Under the pieces are notes generated by a model. The model had not been told where the DNA came from and searched no databases. It was given only the letters and a program-made list of their open reading frames with translations. From Lysinibacillus telephonicus (GTDB lineage Bacteria > Bacillota > Bacilli > Bacillales_A > Planococcaceae): 52,103 nucleotides of DNA. Where the stretch lies: contig NZ_RXNR01000028.1 in the NCBI RefSeq assembly GCF_003966145.1, forward strand, positions 1 through 52,103. The letters run 5' to 3'. The position numbers and the translations under genes are program-made. Positions 17,744 through 26,343 of this stretch are shown here, piece after piece. Numbering within the stretch: position 1 is the first letter of the stretch; each line of letters opens with the position of its first letter.

Positions 17744-17815
17744 TTGCAACTCTCCTTTACTTTATCGTTCAAAGTAAGGGCAAAGCGTTTGAATGCATAG
17801 CAACTTAGGCGATTA

Positions 17816-17914
17816 TTATAAATATCTCCTCACGCAAAGTATCGCCATAACATTCATAGGCTTTGCATGAGTAGATGCATTAAGTGGCGAATTTATCCGA
17901 ATTGCCAATTTCAT
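17816..17914 (-). CDS. Possible 32-aa leader/small ORF upstream of the CD3324 gene
   Basis: ATG with GAGG five nt upstream, preceded by a TATAAT; the -35 is poor. The peptide begins MKLAIRINSPLNAS and ends in Val-Arg-Arg-Tyr-Leu. Its RNA has several self-complementary stretches, for example GGCGAT inside the ORF with ATCGCC after it, and GCAAAG with CTTTGC. It may be a regulatory uORF for the next gene or a chance ORF. No similarity is recognised. Confidence 0.4.
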   Translation of the reverse strand: MKLAIRINSPLNASTHAKPMNVMAILCVRRYL

Positions 17915-17961
17915 CACATCCTCTTTAAAGACGTTTTTTGTAATTATTATACAAGGAACAA

Positions 17962-18001
17962 GAAAAAAATCGAATGGAAAACCCAAGTTTTTTTCCACTC
18001 G
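17962..18001 (-). terminator. Terminator of the ger operon
   Basis: On the minus strand CGAGTGGAAAA pairs with TTTTCCATTCG (one mismatch), followed by ATTTTTTTCTTG. It lies 45 nt after the gerC stop. Confidence 0.8.
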
Positions 18002-18045
18002 ATTATCATATTAACAGCATTTTAATTTAGCAATTTTTATAATAC

Positions 18046-19248
18046 TTACTTCCATTCCATTCCTGAACCCTTAATTTTAAAATCTACTTTTATTTGGATA
18101 TCCATATCTTTGTAGATTTCTGACCATTTTTCATCTGTTTTCACTTCGTCATTCCAATATTTTGGGTATTGGGCTCTTATTCTTGCACCTATAGCATAAA
18201 TATCAGACTGATTCTGCTGCAACTTTTCTTTAAATTCATTAAAAACCTTATCAGACAATTCACAAAGTTTTTGTTCTATTTCATAAAGTTTTTCTTCTGA
18301 TAAATTATTCGACTGTGTTTCTTCTTCAATCATGCCGTTTATTTCCACATTTATAAAAGCAGATGGTTTTCCATTGGTTACTTTGACCTTGAATTTAGAG
18401 TTCCTCTCATACGATTCAACCATATAGTTGGCACCGTCTTCTGTCGCTATTGCAACGGAATAACCACCTGGATTTTGACCTTTTACCGCCAAATATTGGC
18501 CGATTTGCAATGGATTGGTTCTACCAACCATTTTATCACCTTTAAAATATGCTAGGCCACTAACCATAATTCGGTCATTATCGATATTTTTTACTATAGG
18601 CAAAACTGCATCAACACCTATATCAGAAAGGTCTACCCAAAATTTTCCGAAGAATTCTCTTGGTAATTTCCCCAATCGCACTGAATTATCCAATGTATTT
18701 GATAAGTACAATGAAGGTACAGTTTCAAGCGGTGGTGCAGCTTGTATTATATTTGATGCTGCTTCTTCACTTACAACCATCCAAGCGGTTCGTCTTACTT
18801 CATACTCGCGTTTTAAGAAATCATTTATATCTGTAATGTCTTCTTCAACAATTTTTTTATTTACAACAATAATTTGCAAGTGCCCATAATAGATTTTCTC
18901 TGCAAGTTGTTGTTGTAAATTTGCCATAGCATCCTTCATTGTATATCCATATGATTCCAATACCCAAGCTGTTTTCTGAGATTCTTCTCCTCCCTTTTCA
19001 GGACCTAATTTAATTTTCCCAGGGATAGCTAATTGTGCAGTTACTTTATAAAGAGTATCTTTATCATTGCCTGGGTATCCACCTTCTTCGTGTGTGACAT
19101 TGGGAACAGAATTTCCTTCCTCCTCTTCTGCTATATCTACAGCTAATCCTAAAATATTTGCTCTCTCTTCTAATTCATATCGATCCCAGCATCCGGTTAG
19201 AAAAAGTGACGATATACAAAAAAAGATAATGATAAATAGTTTTTTCAT
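18046..19248 (-). CDS. gerC: Spore germination lipoprotein, Ger(x)C family
   Basis: A 400-aa C subunit of a GerA-type germinant receptor, lipid-anchored to the outer face of the spore inner membrane. The signal peptide ends with lipobox LTGC (about residues 17-20), followed by WDRYELEERANILGLAVD, a segment typical of GerAC/GerBC proteins. The ATG overlaps the gerB stop by 4 nt. It is the last gene of the three-gene operon. Confidence 0.92.
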   Translation of the reverse strand: MKKLFIIIFFCISSLFLTGCWDRYELEERANILGLAVDIAEEEEGNSVPNVTHEEGGYPGNDKDTLYKVTAQLAIPGKIKLGPEKGGEESQKTAWVLESYGYTMKDAMANLQQQLAEKIYYGHLQIIVVNKKIVEEDITDINDFLKREYEVRRTAWMVVSEEAASNIIQAAPPLETVPSLYLSNTLDNSVRLGKLPREFFGKFWVDLSDIGVDAVLPIVKNIDNDRIMVSGLAYFKGDKMVGRTNPLQIGQYLAVKGQNPGGYSVAIATEDGANYMVESYERNSKFKVKVTNGKPSAFINVEINGMIEEETQSNNLSEEKLYEIEQKLCELSDKVFNEFKEKLQQNQSDIYAIGARIRAQYPKYWNDEVKTDEKWSEIYKDMDIQIKVDFKIKGSGMEWK

Positions 19249-20345
19249 ATAGTATCTCCCTTTTTCTTTCTTAGCTTTGCAATCATTAGTATTAGCAGTG
19301 GATAAGGAATAATAAGGAGAACACCTACCGTAGTTATCTTAAGTATATAATCATACATTTCATAAATATTTTGCGGAATCAATGCTATACAAAACACTGC
19401 TAAAAATCCAATTATCTTAATTACTCTATGCTTCTCCGTATTTAACATCTCTGCTATCCCTCTAACTGAAAAGAAGAAATAGGAAAGTAATGAAGTAAAA
19501 ACTGCAAATATCCATGAAATGATAAGAATAGCATCTATACGTGCCAAAACTTCCCCGGGAACTTGAACCATTCGACCAAGCACCAGGGCCGGCCAAAACA
19601 TCTCCAAAATTGTTACTTCACCAAAAACGCCAAGTGTTATTGTAATTAATGAAAAAACTATAAGACCGCCTAATAGAAACCCCCAAACTCCACTTTTAAC
19701 AGATTTATTTGGATTTTTCATATATGGGATTATCATAGCAATTACTAGGAAATTGGAGATGGCCTGTCCTATTCTTAATGATCCATTTAAGAAATCATTA
19801 ATTGACACATTATGGCCAAAAATCGGCAATAGATGATATATCTCTATATCTCTAAAGGAAGGAATCAATACTAAAAATAATGGTATGATACTTAGTGGTA
19901 AATAGAAAAAATGGATAAAAGCAAAAGACGAAACATTTTGGAAACTAATTACTGAACAGAGAAAAATAATTAAAAAAATTGATACTTGTATAGGGGTGCT
20001 AGGTAAGAGTGCACCTACCATAACTTCTGCAAACTGCCTAGTTTCAAGACCCATTAACAAAAGAAAAAAAACAATCAATATAATATTAAAAAAATTGCCT
20101 AGAAACTTCCCTAAAACTATCTTGTTATAGCTGATAATTGTTTGTTTTGGAAATTTCTTACCCAACATTGTAACCACCACTACTCCAACAAGTGAACACA
20201 AAATCCCAAATAAACTTGCAATAGGAGCTGCATTTCCCACTTCCTGCACTACAAATCTTGGTAGGCCTAATAATGATATTCCTACCATTGTACCAGTAAC
20301 AATAGAAGCGAATTGTATGGAGGAAATTGAATCACTATGTTTCAT
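19245..20345 (-). CDS. gerB: Spore germination permease-like protein GerB
   Basis: A 366-aa B subunit with about ten membrane helices, belonging to the APC-superfamily endospore germination permeases. It opens with SISSIQFASIVTGTMVGISLLGLPR, and the Gly-rich first helix is part of the ligand site in this family. ATG 20345 has GGAGGAG upstream and lies 11 nt inside the gerA 3' end, so the genes overlap and are likely translationally coupled. The germinant is unknown. Confidence 0.92.
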   Translation of the reverse strand: MKHSDSISSIQFASIVTGTMVGISLLGLPRFVVQEVGNAAPIASLFGILCSLVGVVVVTMLGKKFPKQTIISYNKIVLGKFLGNFFNIILIVFFLLLMGLETRQFAEVMVGALLPSTPIQVSIFLIIFLCSVISFQNVSSFAFIHFFYLPLSIIPLFLVLIPSFRDIEIYHLLPIFGHNVSINDFLNGSLRIGQAISNFLVIAMIIPYMKNPNKSVKSGVWGFLLGGLIVFSLITITLGVFGEVTILEMFWPALVLGRMVQVPGEVLARIDAILIISWIFAVFTSLLSYFFFSVRGIAEMLNTEKHRVIKIIGFLAVFCIALIPQNIYEMYDYILKITTVGVLLIIPYPLLILMIAKLRKKKGDTI

Positions 20346-21939
20346 CAAAATCTCCTCCGTTATTATCAAGAAAATTATTTTTCGTTGTGTCTTTTACCTT
20401 TTTGCCTATACGCTGAGCATCTCTTACATGATTTTCAGCTGGCCGTTCTTTTAGCCAATAAAAAGGAGCACGAAATATTGAATCTTTTAATGATTTAATG
20501 TTCCCTGGAGAGAATGGTGTCATATAAGGTATTCCAAAGGAACGAAGGGAAAGCATATGGTTCAAAACTAACATAATTCCTACTGCCAACCCTAAGAGGC
20601 CAAATGTACCTGCCAAAATAATAAGTAAAAATCTTAGCATACGAAATGCAGTTGCTGCATTGTATGAAGGAGTTGCAAAAGAACCGATTGTTGACAGAGC
20701 AATAATAACTACTGTGATCGGACTTACAAACCCTGCTTGTACCGCTGCTTGACCGACTACAAGAACTCCTACTATCGATAACGCGCCCCCTACTTGCTGG
20801 GGCATCCTTACCGTTGCTTCTCGTAATATTTCCATTGCAAATTCCATAACTAGTACCTCAAAAATAACAGGGAATGGGACACCTTGCCTCCCACTCGCAG
20901 CGGCAACAACAAAATTTGCAGGAATAAGCTCAGGATGGAAGGATAGAACCGTTATATAAAAGGATGAAAAGGTTAATGAAAAAATTAAAGCTGCCATACG
21001 AACAATTCGAACAAAAGAAGAAATTATCCATCTTTCATAATAATCTTCACTGGTTTGATAAAATTGGTTAAATGTTGCAGGCACAATCAATGCAAAAGGG
21101 CTTCCATCTATTAATATCGCAACTCTTCCTTCTAAAATGTTCCCTATGACTTTATCCGGTCTTTCGGTATTTTGGACTTGAGGAAAAGGTGAGTTAGGAC
21201 GGTCTTGTATAAATTGTTCGATATAACCAGCATCTAAAATACTGTCTATATTTATTGCATCAATTCTCATCTTCACTTCTTTTAATAAATCTTCACTTAC
21301 AATATCGTCCATATAACAAATTGCAACCTTTGTTCTCGTTCTTTTTCCCACCTCTGTTTCCTCAATTTGAAACTCAGGAACTGGGAGGCGATAGCGTAAT
21401 AGTGAAATATTTGTCATAATTTGCTCAATGAAACCATCTCTTGGACCGCGGACAACTCTTTCAGTAGCGGGTTCTTCAATCGATCTTTTTTCCTTTTCTA
21501 CTACATCCAGTTCAATTCCATATTCTTCGCCTTCAATTAAAATAAGAGCTTTTCCAGATGAAATAGCTTTAATAAAAGATGATAGTTCTGATACTTCCTT
21601 TACGTCTGAAAAATAAAGTATGTTATTTATAATATATTGAGTTACTTGCTGTGATGGATCACTTAAAGGCTCGCCCTCTTGAAGAAGTTTAATGATATCA
21701 CGGTCAATTTTTTCAGTGCTCACTAATGACTTCAAACATATAAGTACTGCAGGAGTCTTACCGAATAAATTAAACTTTCGAATTAAGAAATCCATGTTCT
21801 TCTGAAAAATTTTATTAATTTCATATATGTTATCTTCTAGCTTTGGGGAGATTATTTTTGTGGAATTTTCTAGGATTTTGCTTTCAGGTATAGTTGGTAC
21901 TTTATTTTTTTTCGTTCTTTTTTTAAAGAACGGGGACAT
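20335..21939 (-). CDS. gerA: Spore germination receptor subunit GerA
   Basis: About 534-aa A subunit with a hydrophilic N-terminal region (about 1-300), then a cluster of membrane helices (PVPEFQIEE just before mid-protein, later PGRQGVPFPV-type and QQVGGALSIVGVLVVGQAAV segments) and a C-terminal tail. A GTG at 22023 opens the frame earlier, but the sigma-G promoter lies inside that extension. AAGGAAGG sits 7 nt before ATG 21939 (ATG 21945 also possible). Together with GerB and GerC it forms a nutrient receptor in the spore inner membrane. Confidence 0.92.
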   Translation of the reverse strand: MSPFFKKRTKKNKVPTIPESKILENSTKIISPKLEDNIYEINKIFQKNMDFLIRKFNLFGKTPAVLICLKSLVSTEKIDRDIIKLLQEGEPLSDPSQQVTQYIINNILYFSDVKEVSELSSFIKAISSGKALILIEGEEYGIELDVVEKEKRSIEEPATERVVRGPRDGFIEQIMTNISLLRYRLPVPEFQIEETEVGKRTRTKVAICYMDDIVSEDLLKEVKMRIDAINIDSILDAGYIEQFIQDRPNSPFPQVQNTERPDKVIGNILEGRVAILIDGSPFALIVPATFNQFYQTSEDYYERWIISSFVRIVRMAALIFSLTFSSFYITVLSFHPELIPANFVVAAASGRQGVPFPVIFEVLVMEFAMEILREATVRMPQQVGGALSIVGVLVVGQAAVQAGFVSPITVVIIALSTIGSFATPSYNAATAFRMLRFLLIILAGTFGLLGLAVGIMLVLNHMLSLRSFGIPYMTPFSPGNIKSLKDSIFRAPFYWLKERPAENHVRDAQRIGKKVKDTTKNNFLDNNGGDFDET

Positions 21940-21983
21940 ATTCATACCTTCCTTCCATGCTATCGTTTTAGAAATAGCATGAG

Positions 21984-22012
21984 TAGTATGTGATAAATAA
22001 CCATAATCATAC
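21984..22012 (-). promoter_or_regulatory. Sigma-G promoter of the gerABC operon
   Basis: GTATG (complement of 22008-22012), 17 nt, CATACTA (complement of 21984-21990). This fits the forespore sigma-G consensus GHATR-N17/18-CATNHTA exactly and is what a germinant receptor operon should have. The transcript would start about 40 nt before gerA. Confidence 0.85.
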
Positions 22013-22048
22013 ACAATTTCCACTAGTAACTTAATTTAAAAACTCAAC

Positions 22049-22081
22049 TAAAAAACCGTCCATAAAATTTAATTGGACGGC
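22049..22081 (-). terminator. Terminator of the ABC-F gene
   Basis: On the minus strand CCGTCCA, loop, TGGACGG, then TTTTT. It lies about 85 nt past the ABC-F stop and just upstream of the ger promoter. Confidence 0.8.
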
Positions 22082-22163
22082 TTTATTGCGGGGATGATGC
22101 AACTGTAACTAAATTAAGTGATGTAAGATAATCAGAAATTAATTACTAGATATTAAAATTTAG

Positions 22164-23801
22164 CTACTTTTCTTTATACATATTTATTTGTTTTGTTAAT
22201 TCATTGAATCTTTGATCGAGTTCCTGATATTGTTTATCTTTTGAAGTCATGAAACTAAGTTTTCCTAAAATTTCTTGTCTTTCAGTTTCCAGCCTCAATA
22301 GGACTTCTTCTTTTGTGTCCTTTTTTTCTGTGACTTCATTTAATTTTTTGTAAATATGGCCATTCTTAATTTCAAGTTTACCAGTAGTAGTTTTGTTAAT
22401 AAAATATCTGTCGTGAGAGACAATTATCAATGTACCATTATAATTGAACAAGGTTTCTTCCAATTGCTCGCGTGTAGGTAAATCTAAATGATTCGTTGGC
22501 TCATCTAAAATGAGCACATCCTTTTCTTCCAATATATAGATCATTAATTTAAATTTAATACGTTCCCCCATACTCATATATTGAATTTGCTCTTTCCATG
22601 CAGCTTTACAAAATCCTAAGTGCTTCATGAAATTTTGAACCTTGCCTCTTTCTTCAAAAGTGTCACGGTGGAATAACTCTTCAGGTGTTTTCGTAAGGGG
22701 TAAATCAAATACATCTTGCGTTAAATATCCGATACTTGCAGAAGGTGAAATCCAAACATCCCCTTCTGCCTTCGTTTGACCCATAATAACTTTTAATAGT
22801 GTAGTCTTGCCGCTGCCATTTGGACCTACTAATGCAATCTTTTCCCCATGCTGAATTGTGAAATTTACATTTTTAAATAAAGTTTTATTTCCAAAAGTCT
22901 TCTTTAAATTTTTTACTTCTAAAAATCGTTTGCCATGTTTTTCTTTTGCTTTCAATGTAAAGTTCACTTCATATTCAGGTTCAACCTGCACTACTTTTGC
23001 TTTTTCTAGTTCTTTTTCAAGCCTTTTCCTTTTGGATTTAACTTGTGTATCCATACGTTTTGCTTTAACACGGTAAAATTCTTTAAAACCTTCCTGCTTT
23101 GTTGATTGTGCATGGGCTTTTTGAGACCAAGAAGTTAATTCCTTTAATTGGCCTTCAATTCGTTGCACCATCTGCTGCTGCTTTTCATACTGCCGTTGTT
23201 GGGAGAGTCTTTTGTGCTCCCGCATCTTCATGTAGCTTGAATAATTTCCTTTGTGCTCGATTAGTCTTTTATTTTCAATTGACCATATTTTCGTTGTAAC
23301 TTCATCTAAAAAATAACGATCATGAGAAACAAGTATAATTGTCCCTTTATAATGTTTGATTTGTTCTACGAGTAATTGTACACTTTGTTCATCTAAATGA
23401 TTCGTTGGCTCATCTAACAATAAAATTTGCGCATTCTCTGAAAACCCTTTAGCAAGTCTTGCTTTCAGCTTTTCTCCACCACTTAATTCCTTAAATTCAT
23501 TGGCAGGAACATGCCACTGTGATAATAATAAAGCCTCCTCAGCTGTAACTCCTGCTGATTTATAAGCTTCGATTTCTTGTTCAACGCTCTCAACCGAAAT
23601 ATTTTGTTGAAGCCAACGTAAGCTTCCGCTAGTTGCTTGTATAGTTCCAGAAATAATTTGAAGCAGCGTGGATTTCCCAGCACCATTTTTACCGATAATG
23701 CCTATAACATCTTCTTGATGAACTGTTGCATGTATCTGTTCAAAAATAACGGACTCCATTATTTCATAATGTATATTTTGCAATTTTAATATTTCCCGCA
23801 T
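22164..23801 (-). CDS. vmlR: ABC-F ribosome protection protein, VmlR-like
   Basis: A 545-aa soluble protein with two ABC domains, no membrane part. First domain: Walker A GIIGKNGAGKST, signature LSGGE, Walker B LLLDEPTNHLD. A charged interdomain linker (about 185-260) follows, the part that reaches toward the peptidyl-transferase centre. Second domain: GPNGSGKTT, MSMGE, LILDEPTNHLD; then a Lys/Glu-rich C-terminal extension. Length and sequence match B. subtilis VmlR closely from memory (for example SEKAHAQSTK- and GKLSFMT-like stretches), so it should protect ribosomes from lincosamides, streptogramin A and pleuromutilins. SD AAGGG lies 9 nt upstream. The gene is preceded by a promoter, a short ORF and two terminators. 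Confidence 0.9.
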   Translation of the reverse strand: MREILKLQNIHYEIMESVIFEQIHATVHQEDVIGIIGKNGAGKSTLLQIISGTIQATSGSLRWLQQNISVESVEQEIEAYKSAGVTAEEALLLSQWHVPANEFKELSGGEKLKARLAKGFSENAQILLLDEPTNHLDEQSVQLLVEQIKHYKGTIILVSHDRYFLDEVTTKIWSIENKRLIEHKGNYSSYMKMREHKRLSQQRQYEKQQQMVQRIEGQLKELTSWSQKAHAQSTKQEGFKEFYRVKAKRMDTQVKSKRKRLEKELEKAKVVQVEPEYEVNFTLKAKEKHGKRFLEVKNLKKTFGNKTLFKNVNFTIQHGEKIALVGPNGSGKTTLLKVIMGQTKAEGDVWISPSASIGYLTQDVFDLPLTKTPEELFHRDTFEERGKVQNFMKHLGFCKAAWKEQIQYMSMGERIKFKLMIYILEEKDVLILDEPTNHLDLPTREQLEETLFNYNGTLIIVSHDRYFINKTTTGKLEIKNGHIYKKLNEVTEKKDTKEEVLLRLETERQEILGKLSFMTSKDKQYQELDQRFNELTKQINMYKEK

Positions 23802-23837
23802 ATATATCTTCCCTTCTTTTAGTTAGTAGGGAGGATT

Positions 23838-23875
23838 CAAAAACACATCTTGCACTAAAATAGTGCAGGTGTGTC
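23838..23875 (-). terminator. Second leader terminator before vmlR
   Basis: On the minus strand ACAC...TGCACT, loop ATTTT, AGTGCA...TGTG, then TTTTTG. It lies about 35 nt before the SD of the ABC-F gene. Confidence 0.75.
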
Positions 23876-23925
23876 TTTCCTTATGTGGATTACTGTAAAA
23901 TAAAAACTTATACTTTCTAATCCAC

Positions 23926-23959
23926 TAAAAAAATCCTCCCAAATTACATTGGAAGGATT
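23926..23959 (-). terminator. First leader terminator before vmlR
   Basis: On the minus strand AATCCTTCC (23951-23959) pairs with GGGAGGATT (23932-23940), then TTTTTTT. Its 5' arm is shared with an upstream competitor stem. Confidence 0.8.
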
Positions 23960-24041
23960 AGTCGCTTTTAAGCAATACAAATAAGCTATTACCGTTAAAA
24001 ATAGCTTTCTTATACTTATAGAAAATGGGCAGACTAATCCT
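23954..24041 (-). promoter_or_regulatory. Antiterminator pairing in the vmlR leader
   Basis: AGGATTAGTC (complement of 24032-24041) and GACTAATCCT (complement of 23954-23963) are perfect 10-nt complements. Pairing them hides the 5' arm of the terminator at 23926-23959, so the two folds exclude each other. This is how a stalled leader ribosome could switch read-through on or off. Confidence 0.7.
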
Positions 24042-24062
24042 ATTTTTGTTTCTGAAATCTTT

Positions 24063-24107
24063 TTAGATTACATCAAAAATAAGATTATTTGCGCATTGGC
24101 CACCCAT
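24063..24107 (-). CDS. Short leader ORF of vmlR (MGGQCANNLIFDVI)
   Basis: Fourteen codons, ATG 24107 to TAA, with AGAAGG about 4 nt upstream, which is closer than ideal. A shorter alternative, ATG 24096 encoding Met-Arg-Lys-stop, lies inside it in another frame. Which one is translated cannot be decided by eye. Its position right after the promoter and before the antiterminator stem supports a leader role. Confidence 0.5.
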   Translation of the reverse strand: MGGQCANNLIFDVI

Positions 24108-24132
24108 CTTCCCTTCTGTTCATAGTTTTTTC

Positions 24133-24161
24133 ATTATATCACAAGATTTAATTTAACTTAA
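24133..24161 (-). promoter_or_regulatory. Sigma-A promoter of the vmlR leader
   Basis: TATAAT (complement of 24133-24138) with TTAAGT 17 nt upstream. It places the RNA start about 330 nt before the ABC-F ATG. Confidence 0.65.
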
Positions 24162-24176
24162 ATCAAAATCCTAAAG

Positions 24177-24698
24177 TTAATGATTTCTTTTTTCTAATGC
24201 ATTTTTTATATGTGCTAAATGATGATTTACATGCCACACACAAAATCCCATTGTCTTCTCAACTGTTTGAATGCCAGTATCAGGGTGAATAAATGTCTTT
24301 TTTAATTGTTCTTCACTTAAGTTTGCTAATAAATAGCTTAAACGAGCGTGTAAACCTTGAATAATACTTAAAGATGAAGCAAGTTCTATATTTAAATCTG
24401 CTAACGCTGCCCAGCCATTTTCTTCAAACGGTTTAATTGTTGGATTCTCTTCTGTTAAAGCTAATTTAATTCGAGTATAAACATTTATTTGGGCATCAGC
24501 AATGTGATGAACGAGCTGTCGGATAGACCATGCACCTTCACGATATGTCAGATGTTGATCTTCCTCATTTATCGACTCTACTATTTCTTTTAATCTCGTT
24601 GGAAATGTGGAGATATCTTCAATCCAATTATCTCGAATTTCTTGTGTAATGCTTTCAGGAGCCTCATATTGTCCTATTGGGTATCGTTCATTAATCAT
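24177..24698 (-). CDS. bstA: Bacillithiol S-transferase BstA/YfiT-like (DinB fold)
   Basis: A 173-aa DinB/YfiT-fold metalloprotein. The opening YPIGQYEAPESI and the motifs RQLVHHIADA (about 61-70) and CVWHVNHHLAHI (near the C-terminus), which hold the three metal-binding His, match B. subtilis YfiT/BstA as recalled. BstA conjugates bacillithiol to electrophiles, a detoxification step like that of glutathione transferases in other bacteria. The gene stands alone upstream of the vmlR promoter. Confidence 0.82.
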   Translation of the reverse strand: MINERYPIGQYEAPESITQEIRDNWIEDISTFPTRLKEIVESINEEDQHLTYREGAWSIRQLVHHIADAQINVYTRIKLALTEENPTIKPFEENGWAALADLNIELASSLSIIQGLHARLSYLLANLSEEQLKKTFIHPDTGIQTVEKTMGFCVWHVNHHLAHIKNALEKRNH

Positions 24699-24894
24699 TT
24701 TTGACTTCTCTCACTTTCCTTAAGTTTTATAGCCTCTACTACTCTATGTTCGAGAGGAAAGCTGAAATTCCTTCTTGAAGGGAATTTTAAACATAACGTA
24801 GTGTAGTAATAATTTTATATGCAAGCGCGATAAACCAGTAAATACAAAATATCCCGTAAACTGTTCTGATTGACCTTTTATCATATACGTAACT

Positions 24895-24941
24895 AAAAAA
24901 GCAGAGGGCCGCTCAGTAAACTGGACGGCCCCTTGTTTTTT
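24895..24941 (-). terminator. Terminator of the P450 gene
   Basis: GGGCCG...CAGT, loop, ACTG...CGGCCC, with T-runs on both outer sides. It lies directly after the P450 stop. The opposite strand has no gene to serve. Confidence 0.8.
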
Positions 24942-24944
24942 CTA

Positions 24945-26207
24945 TTATTGGATATTTTCTTTCTTTCGCTTCACATTTTTTAATATGATTTTACTCTGGG
25001 GGATGCTTGGTATATCTTCCATGCTGAAGCTTAAATCTTGCTCTGGTACATCATAATCCATTTTATTTACTAGGTAATCAATGCTTATTTTCATTATATC
25101 AATTGTAATCTGTTCACCAGCACAGCGATGTCCTAAATAGTAGTCTCCACCACCCTGTGGTATGAAACTAAAAGGACTTCCTTGCCATTGTGCAAAACGT
25201 TCTGGATAAAACATATTCGGATGTTCCCACAGTTTCGGGTCATGATTAGTCCCGTAAAGGTCTAAAAGAGTTAATGTTCCTTCGGTAAATTGATATCCAT
25301 TCCATGTGAAGTCCTGCTTCACCCGTGCCGCAACAAACGGGAAGAATGGATAAAACCTTCTTACTTCTTGTACAAACATTTTTTGATAATCGTTATACGT
25401 TTTTAATTTTTCCTTTTGTTCCGGATACTGATACAATGCCAGCACTGTAAAGTTTATATAAATTGCAATTGCAACAATTGGCCTTAACAAATTTAGTATT
25501 TCCACCGATGTTGTTTCGATATCTAATAAATGTCCATCTTTATCTTGATAAAATGAAAACTGATGCAAGGGTGTATTTTGAGGAAATTGTACTTTTTTCT
25601 CCCGGGCAGCTTGAATTAGTTCCTGTATTGTCTTCTCCGCTTGATTTCGAAAACCTCTACCTAACCAATGAGCAGGTCCAATTGCTGCCGGAGTTTCAAA
25701 CATCGCTCCTAAATCTCTTGTCATTCTTTTCACATCATCTTCATGCAATGGCGAGCCAACCCATTTAAAAGCCGCTTTACATAATAATTCCTTCATTTCT
25801 TCATAAAGAACAACCTGATCCATTTGACTCCACTTATCAAGTGATTGCTCCCATTGAAGCTTTGTAATATCCAATAGTCTATTTATCTCATCCTTTGTCA
25901 TTATTGACATAAGCATATCTTTTCGTTGTCTATGTTCTTCATCATCTAATGTTTGAACACTATTTTTTCCGAATAACGTTTGCACAATACGGTTGGGTGC
26001 AGCACCATTCCTTTGAAATTTTTTTGGATCATAGAAGATTTGAGCTGCCTCTTCTCCAATCATACAGATTGCTTTTTTACCTAAAATTCTTGTTTCAAAA
26101 ATATCGGATTGTAAGCTTTGTCGCCTATTTAATATAAAATTGTATCCTTCCTTTAATAGTCCTAAACTATGATCAATTCCTTCTTCACGCGGCATCTGAT
26201 TTTCCAA
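24945..26207 (-). CDS. Cytochrome P450, CYP152 fatty-acid peroxygenase
   Basis: About 420-aa P450 of the CYP152 group. The heme-binding region is [18 protein letters not shown], with Cys as the proximal ligand. The I-helix carries LLRPIVA, where Arg-Pro replaces the acid-alcohol pair of ordinary P450s and binds the fatty-acid carboxylate. CYP152 enzymes use H2O2 directly to hydroxylate (alpha/beta) or decarboxylate long-chain fatty acids, so no reductase partner is needed, and none is nearby. A GTG at 26216 begins the frame, but TTG 26207 has better spacing (6 nt) from AGAGGTG. Confidence 0.9.
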   Translation of the reverse strand: MENQMPREEGIDHSLGLLKEGYNFILNRRQSLQSDIFETRILGKKAICMIGEEAAQIFYDPKKFQRNGAAPNRIVQTLFGKNSVQTLDDEEHRQRKDMLMSIMTKDEINRLLDITKLQWEQSLDKWSQMDQVVLYEEMKELLCKAAFKWVGSPLHEDDVKRMTRDLGAMFETPAAIGPAHWLGRGFRNQAEKTIQELIQAAREKKVQFPQNTPLHQFSFYQDKDGHLLDIETTSVEILNLLRPIVAIAIYINFTVLALYQYPEQKEKLKTYNDYQKMFVQEVRRFYPFFPFVAARVKQDFTWNGYQFTEGTLTLLDLYGTNHDPKLWEHPNMFYPERFAQWQGSPFSFIPQGGGDYYLGHRCAGEQITIDIMKISIDYLVNKMDYDVPEQDLSFSMEDIPSIPQSKIILKNVKRKKENIQ

Positions 26208-26290
26208 ATCTGTCACCTCTTTTATTATTCTTTTTTTATTCTTTCTAAATGATTTTTACTTTATGCTATTTTTCATTAAATACATGCATA

Positions 26291-26325
26291 ATAAAACACC
26301 CTTAAAATAATAAATTTAAGGGTGT
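26291..26325 (-). terminator. Terminator after the YiiX-like gene
   Basis: ACACCCTTAAA, loop, TTTAAGGGTGT: an 11-bp perfect stem with TTTTATTATG following on the minus strand. Confidence 0.8.
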
Positions 26326-26343
26326 ATATGCCTCTATAAAATT

